Positions 44,661 through 53,546 of a stretch of DNA of 64,000 nt are shown in pieces. A program made the position numbers and the translations under genes. Every line of letters starts with the position of its first letter. Position 1 is the stretch's first letter. The notes beneath the pieces were generated by a model, which ran no database searches, was not told the DNA's origin, and saw only the letters and a list, made by a program, of their open reading frames with translations. The stretch comes from an uncultured Bacteroidales bacterium (GTDB lineage: Bacteria > Bacteroidota > Bacteroidia > Bacteroidales > F082): assembly GCA_947303395.1 (NCBI GenBank), contig CAMYYD010000004.1:1-64000 (forward strand), given 5' to 3'.

Positions 44661-45560
44661 ATGAAAAAGTCTTTAGGTCATATTTCAGCCTTCTTCGCCT
44701 ACACGATTTTTGGCTTCAACATCATCATCTGCAGAGATTTGTCCACTCTGGCGCTGGTCTCTCCGATGGGATTGTTCTGCTTTCGTGCGATAGGAGCGAC
44801 CGCCTTATTCTGGATCGCATCGCTTTTTCAGCCTCAGGAAAAGGTCGAGAAACGCGATTTCCCGAAGATTTTCATCGCCTCGATGCTGGGACTTTTCCTC
44901 ACCCAGATATCTTTTTTAAAGGCGAGCACCATGACCACGCCTTTCGACACCAGCATCCTCACTCCGTTGACCCCGATTTTCACCATGTTTATCGCTGCCA
45001 TCGTCTTGAAAGAGCCTATCACCTTGAAGAAAGCAGGCGGTGTGGCGTTGAGTTTTATCGGTGTTATCTTCTTGGTTTTCAATACTGTACGAGTTGAAAG
45101 CAGCAGCGTCACCGAGACTCAGCCCTTGGGTATCTTATACATGATTGGCAACTGCCTTTTCTTTGCTTTGTATCTCGGCGCTTTTCGTCCGCTTATCGCG
45201 AAATACAGCGTCGTCACATTCATGAAGTGGATGTTCCTCTTCTCGGCGATAGTGGCTATTCCATTTGATATCAAAGAGTTAGTAAGTTTGAATATAGCAG
45301 CGTTGCCGACAAAATATCTTCTTGAACTTGGTTTCTTGATTCTTTTCGCCACCTTTGTTGCCTATTTCCTGATTCCGGTAGGGCAGAAGGTGTTGCGCCC
45401 GACAGTCATCAGCCTCTATGGCTATCTTCAGCCGATTATCGCCACCGTGATGGGCATCGCCACCGGCATGGACCGTCTCACATGGCAGAAAGTGCTCGCC
45501 GCAGTCCTCGTCTTCGCTGGCGTGATACTCGTGAATAAGAGTAGAGCCGCAAACAGTTAA
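44661..45560 (+). CDS. EamA/DMT family transporter
   Basis: A 299-residue membrane protein with ten predicted spans and two EamA halves (FAYTIFGFNIIICRDLS..; GILYMIGNCLFFALYLGAFRPL..). The C-terminal half ends with the usual LQPIIATVMGIATGMDRLTWQKVLAAVLVFAGVILV region. Exports or imports small metabolites; the substrate cannot be told from sequence. It stands alone, followed by an 8-bp-period hairpin. Confidence 0.9.
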   Translation: MKKSLGHISAFFAYTIFGFNIIICRDLSTLALVSPMGLFCFRAIGATALFWIASLFQPQEKVEKRDFPKIFIASMLGLFLTQISFLKASTMTTPFDTSILTPLTPIFTMFIAAIVLKEPITLKKAGGVALSFIGVIFLVFNTVRVESSSVTETQPLGILYMIGNCLFFALYLGAFRPLIAKYSVVTFMKWMFLFSAIVAIPFDIKELVSLNIAALPTKYLLELGFLILFATFVAYFLIPVGQKVLRPTVISLYGYLQPIIATVMGIATGMDRLTWQKVLAAVLVFAGVILVNKSRAANS

Positions 45561-45641
45561 ATAGTTGTTCAGTTGTTCAGTTAGTCAGTTGTTCAGTTTA
45601 AACGATTAACTGATTAACTGACTAACTGACTAACTGATTAA
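45559..45641. repeat. 8-bp-period (TTCAGTTA) inverted repeat hairpin, copy 4
   Basis: GTTGTTCAGTTGTTCAGTTA followed by ATTAACTGACTAACTGACTA, between the convergent DMT transporter and PLGSG genes. Confidence 0.85.
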
Positions 45642-45914
45642 CTACTCTTTGTGTTTGCGTTTTGCTACTGCGTATCCCGCGCCGAGTGCTGTCAGCACCA
45701 CGAGGCCGCTTCCAAGCGGAGCAGGGGTGTCGCCGCCACCGTGACCGCCAGGCAGGCCTGGGTTTCTCAAGCCATTGCCGAAATCGTCGAACTTATCGAG
45801 ACCGTTGCTAACGTCGTCCCACTCTGTGAAGAAACCGTCTTTTCCGCCTCGTTGAGCGTTAGCGCACAAACCGATTGTCAAAACCAAAACCACTGCAAAT
45901 AATATCTTTTTCAT
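45642..45914 (-). CDS. small secreted protein with PLGSG-type C-terminal signal, copy 4
   Basis: A 90-residue protein: signal peptide ending ANAQ, RGGKDGFF, a longer acidic then Gly-rich linker (GGHGGGDTP), and APLGSGLVVLTALGAGYA with VAKRKHKE. The linker is unrelated to copies 1-3, while the two end blocks are kept. It starts 17 bp after the stop of the giant gene upstream, with AGGAGG 8 bp before its ATG, a strong Shine-Dalgarno of a kind rare in Bacteroidetes, pointing to coupled translation. Confidence 0.87.
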   Translation of the reverse strand: MKKILFAVVLVLTIGLCANAQRGGKDGFFTEWDDVSNGLDKFDDFGNGLRNPGLPGGHGGGDTPAPLGSGLVVLTALGAGYAVAKRKHKE

Positions 45915-45920
45915 CGTATT

Positions 45921-45926
45921 AACCTC
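45921..45926 (-). promoter_or_regulatory. Shine-Dalgarno site AGGAGG of the PLGSG gene, copy 4
   Basis: AGGAGG on the minus strand with 8-nt spacing to ATG 45914. Most genes in this window have no such site. Confidence 0.7.
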
Positions 45927-45931
45927 CTATA

Positions 45932-48900
45932 TTATTTAACAACAATCTTTTGAGCATTTCCATTCATCATGAAGATGTAAACGCCTGTCTGTGCAGGTTT
46001 GCTAATGCGTTCAACGCCTGAAACATTCTGGCTCATCACGAAGCGACCGAGAACATCGAACACCTGCAATTCACCTTCGCCGTTGACGATGATTTCATCG
46101 CCGTTCTGGTAGATGAAGTTTTCGCTTGTGTAGTTCTCGTTGCAACCGGTGTAGTTGTTGAAGTCGAATACGAGAGTGAAACGCTCCGCATTGTCGTTTG
46201 CAGTTGCATTGAATGTGTAGCTTGGCTCAACCATGAGGTCGATGTCGGCACCTGTGAAGTTGTCGATGAGGTGCATACTGTGTGCCTCGATGAACTTGGC
46301 TTCAACTGTGATAGTGTATTCGCCGTCTTCAACAGCTTCGAAGTTAACCGGCATTGTTCCAGCGAGTTCTTCGATTCTTGCAGCTGCAAAGTCTTTATCC
46401 TCGTTCATCACGTAAACATTGGTGAGGTCGGCGATGTTCATCTTACGCAGGGTGTTACCGCAGCCGATGTTGATGTAAGCGTTATCTGTGCCGTTTTCGT
46501 TACCTGCAACGATCTTGATAAACTTAATGTCTTCCAAACCTTTTGATGTTGGATTGAACTCAAGTGTCTGATTTTCGGCAATAGCCTGAACGAAGAAACC
46601 TTCACCAGGTTTGATTTCGTAAGAATCGTTATCAATGGAGGTGAGACCAGTACGTTGTGCGTTCATTACATAGAAGTGTGTAAGGGTATTTTCACCAAGT
46701 TTCATATTACCTAACACGAGGTTACGTGTGAATGGGTTGCCAACGAGGTTGAAACCTCTAACGTCGTCACCTAAAGTGCTGGTGTAGCTCAACTGTTTCT
46801 CTATATTTTCGTTAGTCGCACCCATTGTACCTGCGTAAGCCAGTAATTGGTTAGCTGAGTTTGCATAGAGGTAACCTTTACCGCGTGCAAATTCGGTGAT
46901 ACCATGACCGCTTGCAACCCACCAGTATGCGTTTGGCTCGTTGTAAACAAACAAGTCGTAAGTTCCTTGTGCAACCACATCTGTTGAAAGGCCGTCAACA
47001 GGTGAAGCAATCAGATACCAACCGTCAGAAACACCAGGGTCGTTGCTGTAAGCAGTGACGTTGTTTTGCAGAGTGGCGTTAAATGTTCCAGTGCCATTGT
47101 AAATCACCTGACCGCCGTCTTGGATGATGAAAGCATTAGGATCATTATTTGTAAATCCTGTCGGTACTGTCAAAACAGAGCCTGCGCTAACAGTAATTGA
47201 TCCACCATCTGGAATTGAGTTTTCAGGATAAGCAACCTCACCGCCATAGTATTCAAAGTTGACGTCGTTGTCTTTGACGTAGAGATAGATAGGTGATTGA
47301 CCAGATGCATAACATGAGAAGATATTGTCGCTACTATTGAATTTCATGATATTATGTGTATATGAACCTTGAGCAACAACAGATGCTGCTGAACCTGCTG
47401 CTGCTATCGCAATAGTCCATTTGCCGTTATCGTCCAATGTAGTTTTTGTTCTTAAATAATTCTTACTACTACTTGCAGCGTATAAATAACCTGGTGTTGC
47501 TGCATCGTAAATAGTATACACTACATCTTTGCTGCTGGTTTCGTGTGTGTTGATAACAAATTCATAAACATCATCTGTTTCAGTTATTTGACTGTTGTCA
47601 ATTGTTACTGCTACTCCAGATCTGTTATTGCTTGTCTGTCCACCCATTGCATAGGCATCTCCATCGGTTGCGCTACTTGCAATGATATAATGTTTGCCCG
47701 AAACAATATCGTCAACACTTGTTACCAATGAGTATGTTGCCAATTGAGTGTGTTCTGCCTGTGAAATTGTTACAAGACCAGAATAAACTGGTTCGGTGTT
47801 TTCATCAAGGGCATACACTTTGAGATAAGCGTTACGGGCAGCGCCGTCATTAGCGGCAACTGTAGTTGTCAATGTGAATCCATCGGTTGTGTTTCCAGTA
47901 ATAGCCACATTGGTAATCCATGAAGGTTGATTTCCTGCTATTGTGCTTGTTGATGTTTCGTAGAATTCAACATCGAAATCGTCTGCTTTTGTAATCTCTA
48001 AACTTTCATAAGTTACTGCGAAATCAGGAGCACCGCCAGCGAAAGCTACATTAGCAGTGGCTGGAGTTACCGTGATAGACGGTGTGCCGTTTTGTGTCAC
48101 TGTAACATCTTTAGTGACTGTAGCAGCTGGATTACCATAAGTAAATGAGAGTGTGACTGTTGCCGAACGGCTTTCATTTGATGTGTTTTCTGTTACATTG
48201 AATGTCACTTCGCCGTCTTCAGCAGTTGGGGTAGTAACGACTAACGCGTTAATCCAATCTGCTGTTGTTGTTGCAGTCATTGTACCTACTTCATAATTGG
48301 CGATTTCATATATAATGCTTCCTGCTGTTGCATTGTATGCCAAGGCTGAACCTGCTGTTGCGTCAATTACTGGAACAACCGGTGCATCGCTCAATGTGTA
48401 TGAAATATAGTAGCACTTCACACCTTTGTCAATGTTAGTCACCGTTACAGTTAATACTGTTCCGACTTCAGTTGTGGTGGTTGCTTCAACTATCACATCA
48501 GTTGATCCATTTAACGAACCTGATCCAACAGTTGTATTGCCAACTGTCAGTGCAATGTCACCTACAGTACCGTTGAAACCTCCGAATTTAGCCTCAAATG
48601 CCGAAATGATTTTTTGCTGTGGAAGTGTCATGGTAAATGTAATGCTTGTAGCAGGGCTGCTACCAGAACCGACTTGAGAATACGCTGCATTCTGTGTGAA
48701 ACTCGATGTGCCTTCAGTTGTGATTGTCCATGTGTTACCCATGCTGTCATCTCCAGTAACACTTGTGCTATTAATTGGGGTGCTACCTGAAGCACTACCA
48801 AAGGCAATTGTCCCGGTTGTGCTTTCTGTCCATTGTGCGGTAAAATCCACATCGCTTGAAACGGTGTATTCAGCACCTGCTTCGTATGTGTCGGTGCCAT

Positions 48901-51900
48901 CGTTCCAGCCCGTGAAGTCAAATCCGGCTTTTGTTGCTGATGGCAATGTGTATGTGCCAGCTTCTTTTTCTACAACGTCTTGTGGAAAATCATCGTTTGG
49001 CACGAAAGTACCATCATCAAGATTAAAGTTGACAACGTACATCGTAGCAGGAACACCAGCCTGTGTCACTGTAACATCTTCTGTGACAGCTTCTTTAGTG
49101 TTGTTATATGTATAAGTCAATCTAACAGTTGCTGTACGTTCTGCTCCTGTATTTTGTTCACATGTGAGAGCGACACTTCCGTTTGATGGTCCGCCAACTG
49201 TGAGCCAATCACCACCTGAGATCGGCATTGATCCCATTGTACCACCTTCAACAGGATTGTTGATAGTGTATGTAATCGAACCTTCAGTAGCATCGTAAGC
49301 GATATTTACGTCTTCAGCTGTGATTGATGGTACTGGCGCAACATATTTTGCAAGTGCGATATTTCCTAAAGCCACATTACCATTGACTTTTTCTGTGTAA
49401 ATCCACTTGATGTAACGAATATTTTCACCTAAACTATTGAATGATTCGCTTTGAGTGCTGCCGAGTTCGGTGTAGGTTTCCAAATCTGTATAGGTTTCGC
49501 CATTTTCAGATGTCTGAACTTTGAATGTACCATCTGAAAAACTGTTACCTTTAATATCAAATGTCAATGTTCCAGGACGTTCGTTGATTTTTAAAATAAT
49601 GTAATCTCCTGTGCCGTCAAATTTCAAGTATGGAGAGCTGGAATATGTTCCAACACCATTATTTGTTATACCAGTAGGTGCTGATGTGTTGCCAGCCCAA
49701 CTGAATGGCAAAGTTGCATAATCAACAACATAAGCAGCCTGTGTAATTGTCACAAGGTTTGACTCAGCGTGTACATTTTCGTTCTTTTCACCATAAACTT
49801 TGAAGTAAGCTGAACGAGCCTCACCTTCGTTGGCATCAACGATGATAGTAACCTTGTTATCACCTTGTATGATTTCGCCTGAAACCCATCCGTAAGTGGT
49901 TTGTGTTTCACCTGTTACATCGTAGAAACGAACTGTGAATTCTGGGCTGTCGCCTAATCCTTCGTAATTAAAGCTTAGAGTTTTGCTTTCACCGTTAGCA
50001 CCAGGATTATATGTGGTTGTGGTAAATACAATGCTCGGTTCTGCAGGTGCAAGTTGTGTAATACTGAATATGTCGGAATAAACAGTAGTTTTAGAATTCG
50101 ATACCGTACCATAAACTCTCAAATGAGCTGTTCTTGGCTCAGTTGTGGTGTTTTCTGCAAAAGTTCCAGTGATTTTGGTATATGTATTGTTGAACTCCGC
50201 TGAAATCCAGTCATATTCGGCTGGATCACCATTAGCATCGCAAAATTCAATTGAAAGAACCGGATTTTCACCCATGTTGGTACAAGTGACAGTTATCTCT
50301 CCACTTCCTCCTGCAGCAGGAGCTTCGTTAATTACTGATGGAGTAAGAGTGATCGAAGGAACGGCAACTTCTTCAGCGCTTTCAAGCATTACAGTGAACT
50401 TGCTGCTGCTGTTGATACCCGAGAAATATCCTTTTACATGGACTGTTTTGCCATTCAAAGCTGTTAAAGCTGTGCTTTGTGCTGAAGTAGGATATGAAAT
50501 CTGAATCTGTCCTTCACCAACAGTAATAAAATAGTTGCTGCTTGATTTTTCCAAAGCACCTGTAAATTCCAGATAAGTACTCAGATGATAACCTGTTGAG
50601 TAATCTGGAACAGCTGTAATTACTGTTGCTGCTGGAGTGTTGTTGTAGCTTGATGATGTTGCCTCCGAAACGGTTGCCGTATTGGTGAATTGGATAATCT
50701 GGCCGTAAGTTCCTGTTGTACCAGTCACTTTTATCTTGTTACCAACAGACTTGCCTGTATCTTCACCCTTGTAGTAATAAACATAACCAGTTCCATCTCC
50801 CATTACAAATCCACGGCTGTTGATAGCAACGACTGTGCCTTTTACTGAGTATGCGGTACCGACTTCGGTAATATCAGAAATGTTATTGATGGAAACTATA
50901 GTATATGTTGCTGTGGTAACAGTACTATAATCTTCGCCAACATAAGCAATAGCTTTTATTGTGGTTGTACTAGCAATATTGATGGCAGATGCATATTGTG
51001 TACTTTCATTCGTTGGATTTGTGCCATCGGTTGTATAGTATATCGTTGCACCATCTGTTGCACAACTTAATGTAACACTTTGAGCCTCATCGTATGTTCC
51101 CGCAGCAGGGCTGAAAGTAGGAGCTTCAACAGTAACTGTTGGACGTTCTAACGAATAGATATAATTGCCAGCAGCTACTTCTTTTGTGCTGTTGTAGGTT
51201 GTGAGTTTACCATAAATAATCACTTGGTCATTAACTAAAAGGTCGTTAACATTGGCAAATGCAACATTATTTAAGCCGTTGCCTTTGTATACAAGAAGTT
51301 GGTTTGTCGTTGTACCATCATCAGATATATAGTAACGGTAGTTGCTACCATCACCCATAATGCTTGTGTTGTAGAAAGCCGAAACAATACCGCTAATATA
51401 AACATAGTCAGATGTTCCAGTTGCAGGTGTGGCTGCTATAGCTTCAGCAACTGTCAAAGCAGTTGCTTTTGTGAAAGTTGCTGAAGCTACTTGGCTATCA
51501 TCATAGTTAGTCAAAACGGCGTAAGCTTTCACCGTTGTGGTTTCATCAATGGTGAATGGAGTTGTATATTGAGTGCTTGTAGTTGAAGGAGCGCTTCCAT
51601 CAGTTGTATAATATATAGTTGCACCTGTAGTAGCGCAGGAAATGCTAACCTCTTGTGAAGTTAAGAAACTGCCACTGTTAGGGGTAATAGTTGGAGTTGC
51701 TACAGCAGTAGATCCGCCTGTCGAATAAGTAACAGAAATGGCAGATATTCTGCATTGACCTGTGGTGCCAGATTGTGTAAACGTTACAGCAGATGCTGAA
51801 CCCGTCCATGTACCGACATTGTTAGATAATGAATATGTTCCAACACTAGCGGAAACCGAATTTGCGGTTTGGGTATAATTTATAGTTATGTTGGTAATGG

Positions 51901-52195
51901 TAGCATTAGATCCGGTTTTTGCTTCAATAAGCAATGTACCTCCACCATACCATCTCACGGCATTACCGTTTGTGTAATACTGTGTGGCTGTTCCGCCGTT
52001 TCTTTTGTTGAATGTTGCTTGAATAGAAGCGTCAAGTGAGATCGCCGTGGCATCAAGAACAGTGTTGCTTGAATAATGATCACTGAAAGTGAAAGTGACA
52101 CTACCCTTTGTCTGTCCCACCGCTTTTACTGGCGAAACAATCATTGTCAGCAGCATCACTGCCGCCGCGATTAAAAATGTAAGTTTTTTTGTCAT
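45932..52195 (-). CDS. giant multidomain T9SS-type secreted protein (CHB_HEX, BACON, Listeria-Bacteroides repeat)
   Basis: 2087 residues. Signal peptide (FLIAAAVMLLTMIVSPVKAVG). Then a beta domain, two chitobiase-like C-terminal domains (GATIYYTTDGSAPS near 190; GATIYYTTDGTNPT near 375) each followed by an OB-fold-like segment, several BACON-like domains (ITVTPATANVAFAGG, DWLTVGGPSNGSVAL, TVTQAG endings), one Listeria-Bacteroides repeat (FDFTGWNDGTDTYEAGAEYT), and the C-terminal module shared with the other giants (GWYLIASPV, GFNLVGNPF, MHLIDNFTGADIDLM) with tail LQVFDVLGRFVMSQ..KIVVK. Probably surface carbohydrate or mucin binding, inferred from domain types. Promoter box TACATTTG on the minus strand at 52280-52287. 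Confidence 0.88.
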   Translation of the reverse strand: MTKKLTFLIAAAVMLLTMIVSPVKAVGQTKGSVTFTFSDHYSSNTVLDATAISLDASIQATFNKRNGGTATQYYTNGNAVRWYGGGTLLIEAKTGSNATITNITINYTQTANSVSASVGTYSLSNNVGTWTGSASAVTFTQSGTTGQCRISAISVTYSTGGSTAVATPTITPNSGSFLTSQEVSISCATTGATIYYTTDGSAPSTTSTQYTTPFTIDETTTVKAYAVLTNYDDSQVASATFTKATALTVAEAIAATPATGTSDYVYISGIVSAFYNTSIMGDGSNYRYYISDDGTTTNQLLVYKGNGLNNVAFANVNDLLVNDQVIIYGKLTTYNSTKEVAAGNYIYSLERPTVTVEAPTFSPAAGTYDEAQSVTLSCATDGATIYYTTDGTNPTNESTQYASAINIASTTTIKAIAYVGEDYSTVTTATYTIVSINNISDITEVGTAYSVKGTVVAINSRGFVMGDGTGYVYYYKGEDTGKSVGNKIKVTGTTGTYGQIIQFTNTATVSEATSSSYNNTPAATVITAVPDYSTGYHLSTYLEFTGALEKSSSNYFITVGEGQIQISYPTSAQSTALTALNGKTVHVKGYFSGINSSSKFTVMLESAEEVAVPSITLTPSVINEAPAAGGSGEITVTCTNMGENPVLSIEFCDANGDPAEYDWISAEFNNTYTKITGTFAENTTTEPRTAHLRVYGTVSNSKTTVYSDIFSITQLAPAEPSIVFTTTTYNPGANGESKTLSFNYEGLGDSPEFTVRFYDVTGETQTTYGWVSGEIIQGDNKVTIIVDANEGEARSAYFKVYGEKNENVHAESNLVTITQAAYVVDYATLPFSWAGNTSAPTGITNNGVGTYSSSPYLKFDGTGDYIILKINERPGTLTFDIKGNSFSDGTFKVQTSENGETYTDLETYTELGSTQSESFNSLGENIRYIKWIYTEKVNGNVALGNIALAKYVAPVPSITAEDVNIAYDATEGSITYTINNPVEGGTMGSMPISGGDWLTVGGPSNGSVALTCEQNTGAERTATVRLTYTYNNTKEAVTEDVTVTQAGVPATMYVVNFNLDDGTFVPNDDFPQDVVEKEAGTYTLPSATKAGFDFTGWNDGTDTYEAGAEYTVSSDVDFTAQWTESTTGTIAFGSASGSTPINSTSVTGDDSMGNTWTITTEGTSSFTQNAAYSQVGSGSSPATSITFTMTLPQQKIISAFEAKFGGFNGTVGDIALTVGNTTVGSGSLNGSTDVIVEATTTTEVGTVLTVTVTNIDKGVKCYYISYTLSDAPVVPVIDATAGSALAYNATAGSIIYEIANYEVGTMTATTTADWINALVVTTPTAEDGEVTFNVTENTSNESRSATVTLSFTYGNPAATVTKDVTVTQNGTPSITVTPATANVAFAGGAPDFAVTYESLEITKADDFDVEFYETSTSTIAGNQPSWITNVAITGNTTDGFTLTTTVAANDGAARNAYLKVYALDENTEPVYSGLVTISQAEHTQLATYSLVTSVDDIVSGKHYIIASSATDGDAYAMGGQTSNNRSGVAVTIDNSQITETDDVYEFVINTHETSSKDVVYTIYDAATPGYLYAASSSKNYLRTKTTLDDNGKWTIAIAAAGSAASVVAQGSYTHNIMKFNSSDNIFSCYASGQSPIYLYVKDNDVNFEYYGGEVAYPENSIPDGGSITVSAGSVLTVPTGFTNNDPNAFIIQDGGQVIYNGTGTFNATLQNNVTAYSNDPGVSDGWYLIASPVDGLSTDVVAQGTYDLFVYNEPNAYWWVASGHGITEFARGKGYLYANSANQLLAYAGTMGATNENIEKQLSYTSTLGDDVRGFNLVGNPFTRNLVLGNMKLGENTLTHFYVMNAQRTGLTSIDNDSYEIKPGEGFFVQAIAENQTLEFNPTSKGLEDIKFIKIVAGNENGTDNAYINIGCGNTLRKMNIADLTNVYVMNEDKDFAAARIEELAGTMPVNFEAVEDGEYTITVEAKFIEAHSMHLIDNFTGADIDLMVEPSYTFNATANDNAERFTLVFDFNNYTGCNENYTSENFIYQNGDEIIVNGEGELQVFDVLGRFVMSQNVSGVERISKPAQTGVYIFMMNGNAQKIVVK

Positions 52196-52279
52196 AGTGT
52201 TTAATTTTTATTTTGTTATTACTTTAATCTATTGAAAATCAGTGTCTTTTTTTAAAATTGTGCCAATAAGCGCAATTTG

Positions 52280-52287
52280 CAAATGTA
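52280..52287 (-). promoter_or_regulatory. promoter -7 box of the giant gene at 45932
   Basis: TACATTTG on the minus strand; leader about 78 nt. Confidence 0.6.
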
Positions 52288-52336
52288 ATCTTTTTATTAA
52301 TAGGAGCAAAGAAAAATCGAAATTTTCTGGCATTAA

Positions 52337-52425
52337 CTCTTGAAGCTCTTAAAATCCCTAGTGTCTCTGAAGCCCTTAATGTCTCTAAGGCCCCCAGAGA
52401 CTCTAAAGACACTATTGACTTTACT
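52337..52425. repeat. CTCTTAA/GTGTCTCT-type inverted repeat
   Basis: CTTGAAGCTCTTAAAATCCC, GTGTCTCTGAAGCCCTTAAT and CCAGAGACTCTAAAGACAC form opposing arms. It shares AAGCCCTTAATG with the minus strand of the 48-bp hairpins of the left array. Confidence 0.6.
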
Positions 52426-52427
52426 CT

Positions 52428-52964
52428 TTATTGCTTCCGAGCTTGGAACATCCGCTCTGAAAAACCTCCGTTTTTCTTGAAATCGTCTTCAAGTCGCATC
52501 AGCTGCTTAAACAGCAAATAATCTTCTTGGTTTAAAAGCACAATGGCCATGTTGGCGATAGTCGCTGGAGGACTATTTTGAATTTTGTTCATGCATAAAG
52601 TGGAATTATAGCATTCACGACCAAATTTTCTCATTGCCTCTTTTTCAACCGAACCGTCTTGCCATTGTTCAAAACCTCGTACTCTTAAATAATCTTCATA
52701 GTCTTCAAGAAGCTCTTTTAAACTTGCTTTTGCTACACTAATCAGTTTTATTTCGGTCTTAGCTGATGTCGGGGCAGCTGAACATCCTTCCACAATGTTT
52801 TGCTTTCCGCTTCTTGCAGCTTGAATCATTTGGTCAGTTGTACGGTCTTTGCTGTCCAAATAGTTTTTGCAGAAATAATATGTGATGTCATAAATTATCA
52901 CAGCTTTCTGATACGTTAACAATTTCTTGTAGTTTCCAATGTTGGGGATGATTTTATTTGTCAT
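52428..52964 (-). CDS. four helix bundle protein (23S rRNA IVP-like)
   Basis: 178 residues from MTNKIIPNIGNYKKLLTYQKAVIIYD. The longer frame upstream overlaps the promoter box TAGTTTTG (minus strand, 53006-53013). The helical motif TTDQMIQAARSGKQNIVEGC with AKASLKELLEDYEDYLR is that of the bacterial four-helix-bundle family related to intervening-sequence proteins of 23S rRNA. No rRNA is nearby. The role of such stand-alone copies is unknown. It sits between two giant-plus-PLGSG pairs on the same strand. Confidence 0.85.
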   Translation of the reverse strand: MTNKIIPNIGNYKKLLTYQKAVIIYDITYYFCKNYLDSKDRTTDQMIQAARSGKQNIVEGCSAAPTSAKTEIKLISVAKASLKELLEDYEDYLRVRGFEQWQDGSVEKEAMRKFGRECYNSTLCMNKIQNSPPATIANMAIVLLNQEDYLLFKQLMRLEDDFKKNGGFSERMFQARKQ

Positions 52965-53005
52965 AATTTTTTGATTTAAGATTGAACATCGCCTTTTCTC
53001 CACTG

Positions 53006-53013
53006 CAAAACTA
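53006..53013 (-). promoter_or_regulatory. promoter -7 box of the four-helix-bundle gene
   Basis: TAGTTTTG on the minus strand, 41 bp before the chosen ATG. The rest of the gap to 53273 holds a palindrome (53101-53122), a terminator and a short repeat, and no gene. Confidence 0.6.
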
Positions 53014-53129
53014 ATCTCCAAAAATCAACCAGCCAAAATAACAAGCCTCTTTTTACTGCTTTTTAACACTTTTTAACACAAAATTCTCCTCCCGGAATAA
53101 ACTCTTAAAATTTTTTAAGAGTTCATACA

Positions 53130-53163
53130 AAAAACAAAAAAAGCCCGCTCATGCGAGCGGGCT
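53130..53163 (-). terminator. intrinsic terminator of the 56786-53274 operon
   Basis: On the minus strand, AGCCCGCT-CGCATG-AGCGGGCT followed by a run of seven T. It ends the transcript of the giant-plus-PLGSG pair. Confidence 0.88.
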
Positions 53164-53237
53164 GAACTACTCAAAATTGTAAGTTGTCATTTTGAAGTTT
53201 CCCGTGAGAATACAGGAAAGAATTTTGGGTAGTGTCT

Positions 53238-53275
53238 TTTTAAGCCATTAGCTATTAGCTGTTAGCCTTTAGCTT
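53238..53275. repeat. 7-bp-period TTAGCTA repeat
   Basis: ATTAGCTATTAGCTGTTAGC units with 7-bp spacing. The minus-strand stop of the PLGSG gene at 53274 is the first base triplet of the repeat. No clear opposite arm is seen. Confidence 0.55.
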
Positions 53276-53543
53276 AGCTGCGTTTTTTGCGATAGACGGC
53301 GTAGCCGGCACCAAGGGCGGTGAGGACTAAGAGGCCGCTGCCGAGAGGGGTGTCAACGTTTTCTGTTGAACCATGACCTAATGGGTTCGCTATATCTAAT
53401 GGGTCACCTGTGGCTCTGTTACCATAACTATTGTCGTAATTGCTGAAGAAACCATCACGACCCTGAGCGTTAGCTGTTAAACCGATTGTCAAAACAATAG
53501 CGATTGCAAATAATATCTTTTTCATTTTTATTTCTCCTTTCAT
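53274..53543 (-). CDS. small secreted protein with PLGSG-type C-terminal signal, copy 5
   Basis: An 89-residue protein; MKKILFAIAIVLT at the sixth codon (ATG at 53528) is a reasonable alternative start. The signal ends ANAQ, then GRDGFFSNYD, an Asn/Gly/Asp linker with PLDIANPLGHG, and TPLGSGLLVLTALGAGYA with VYRKKRS. It begins 3 bp after the giant gene's stop, and for the inner ATG an AAAGGAG site lies just upstream. The tight spacing indicates co-translation with the giant protein. Confidence 0.87.
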   Translation of the reverse strand: MKGEIKMKKILFAIAIVLTIGLTANAQGRDGFFSNYDNSYGNRATGDPLDIANPLGHGSTENVDTPLGSGLLVLTALGAGYAVYRKKRS

Positions 53544-53546
53544 AAT

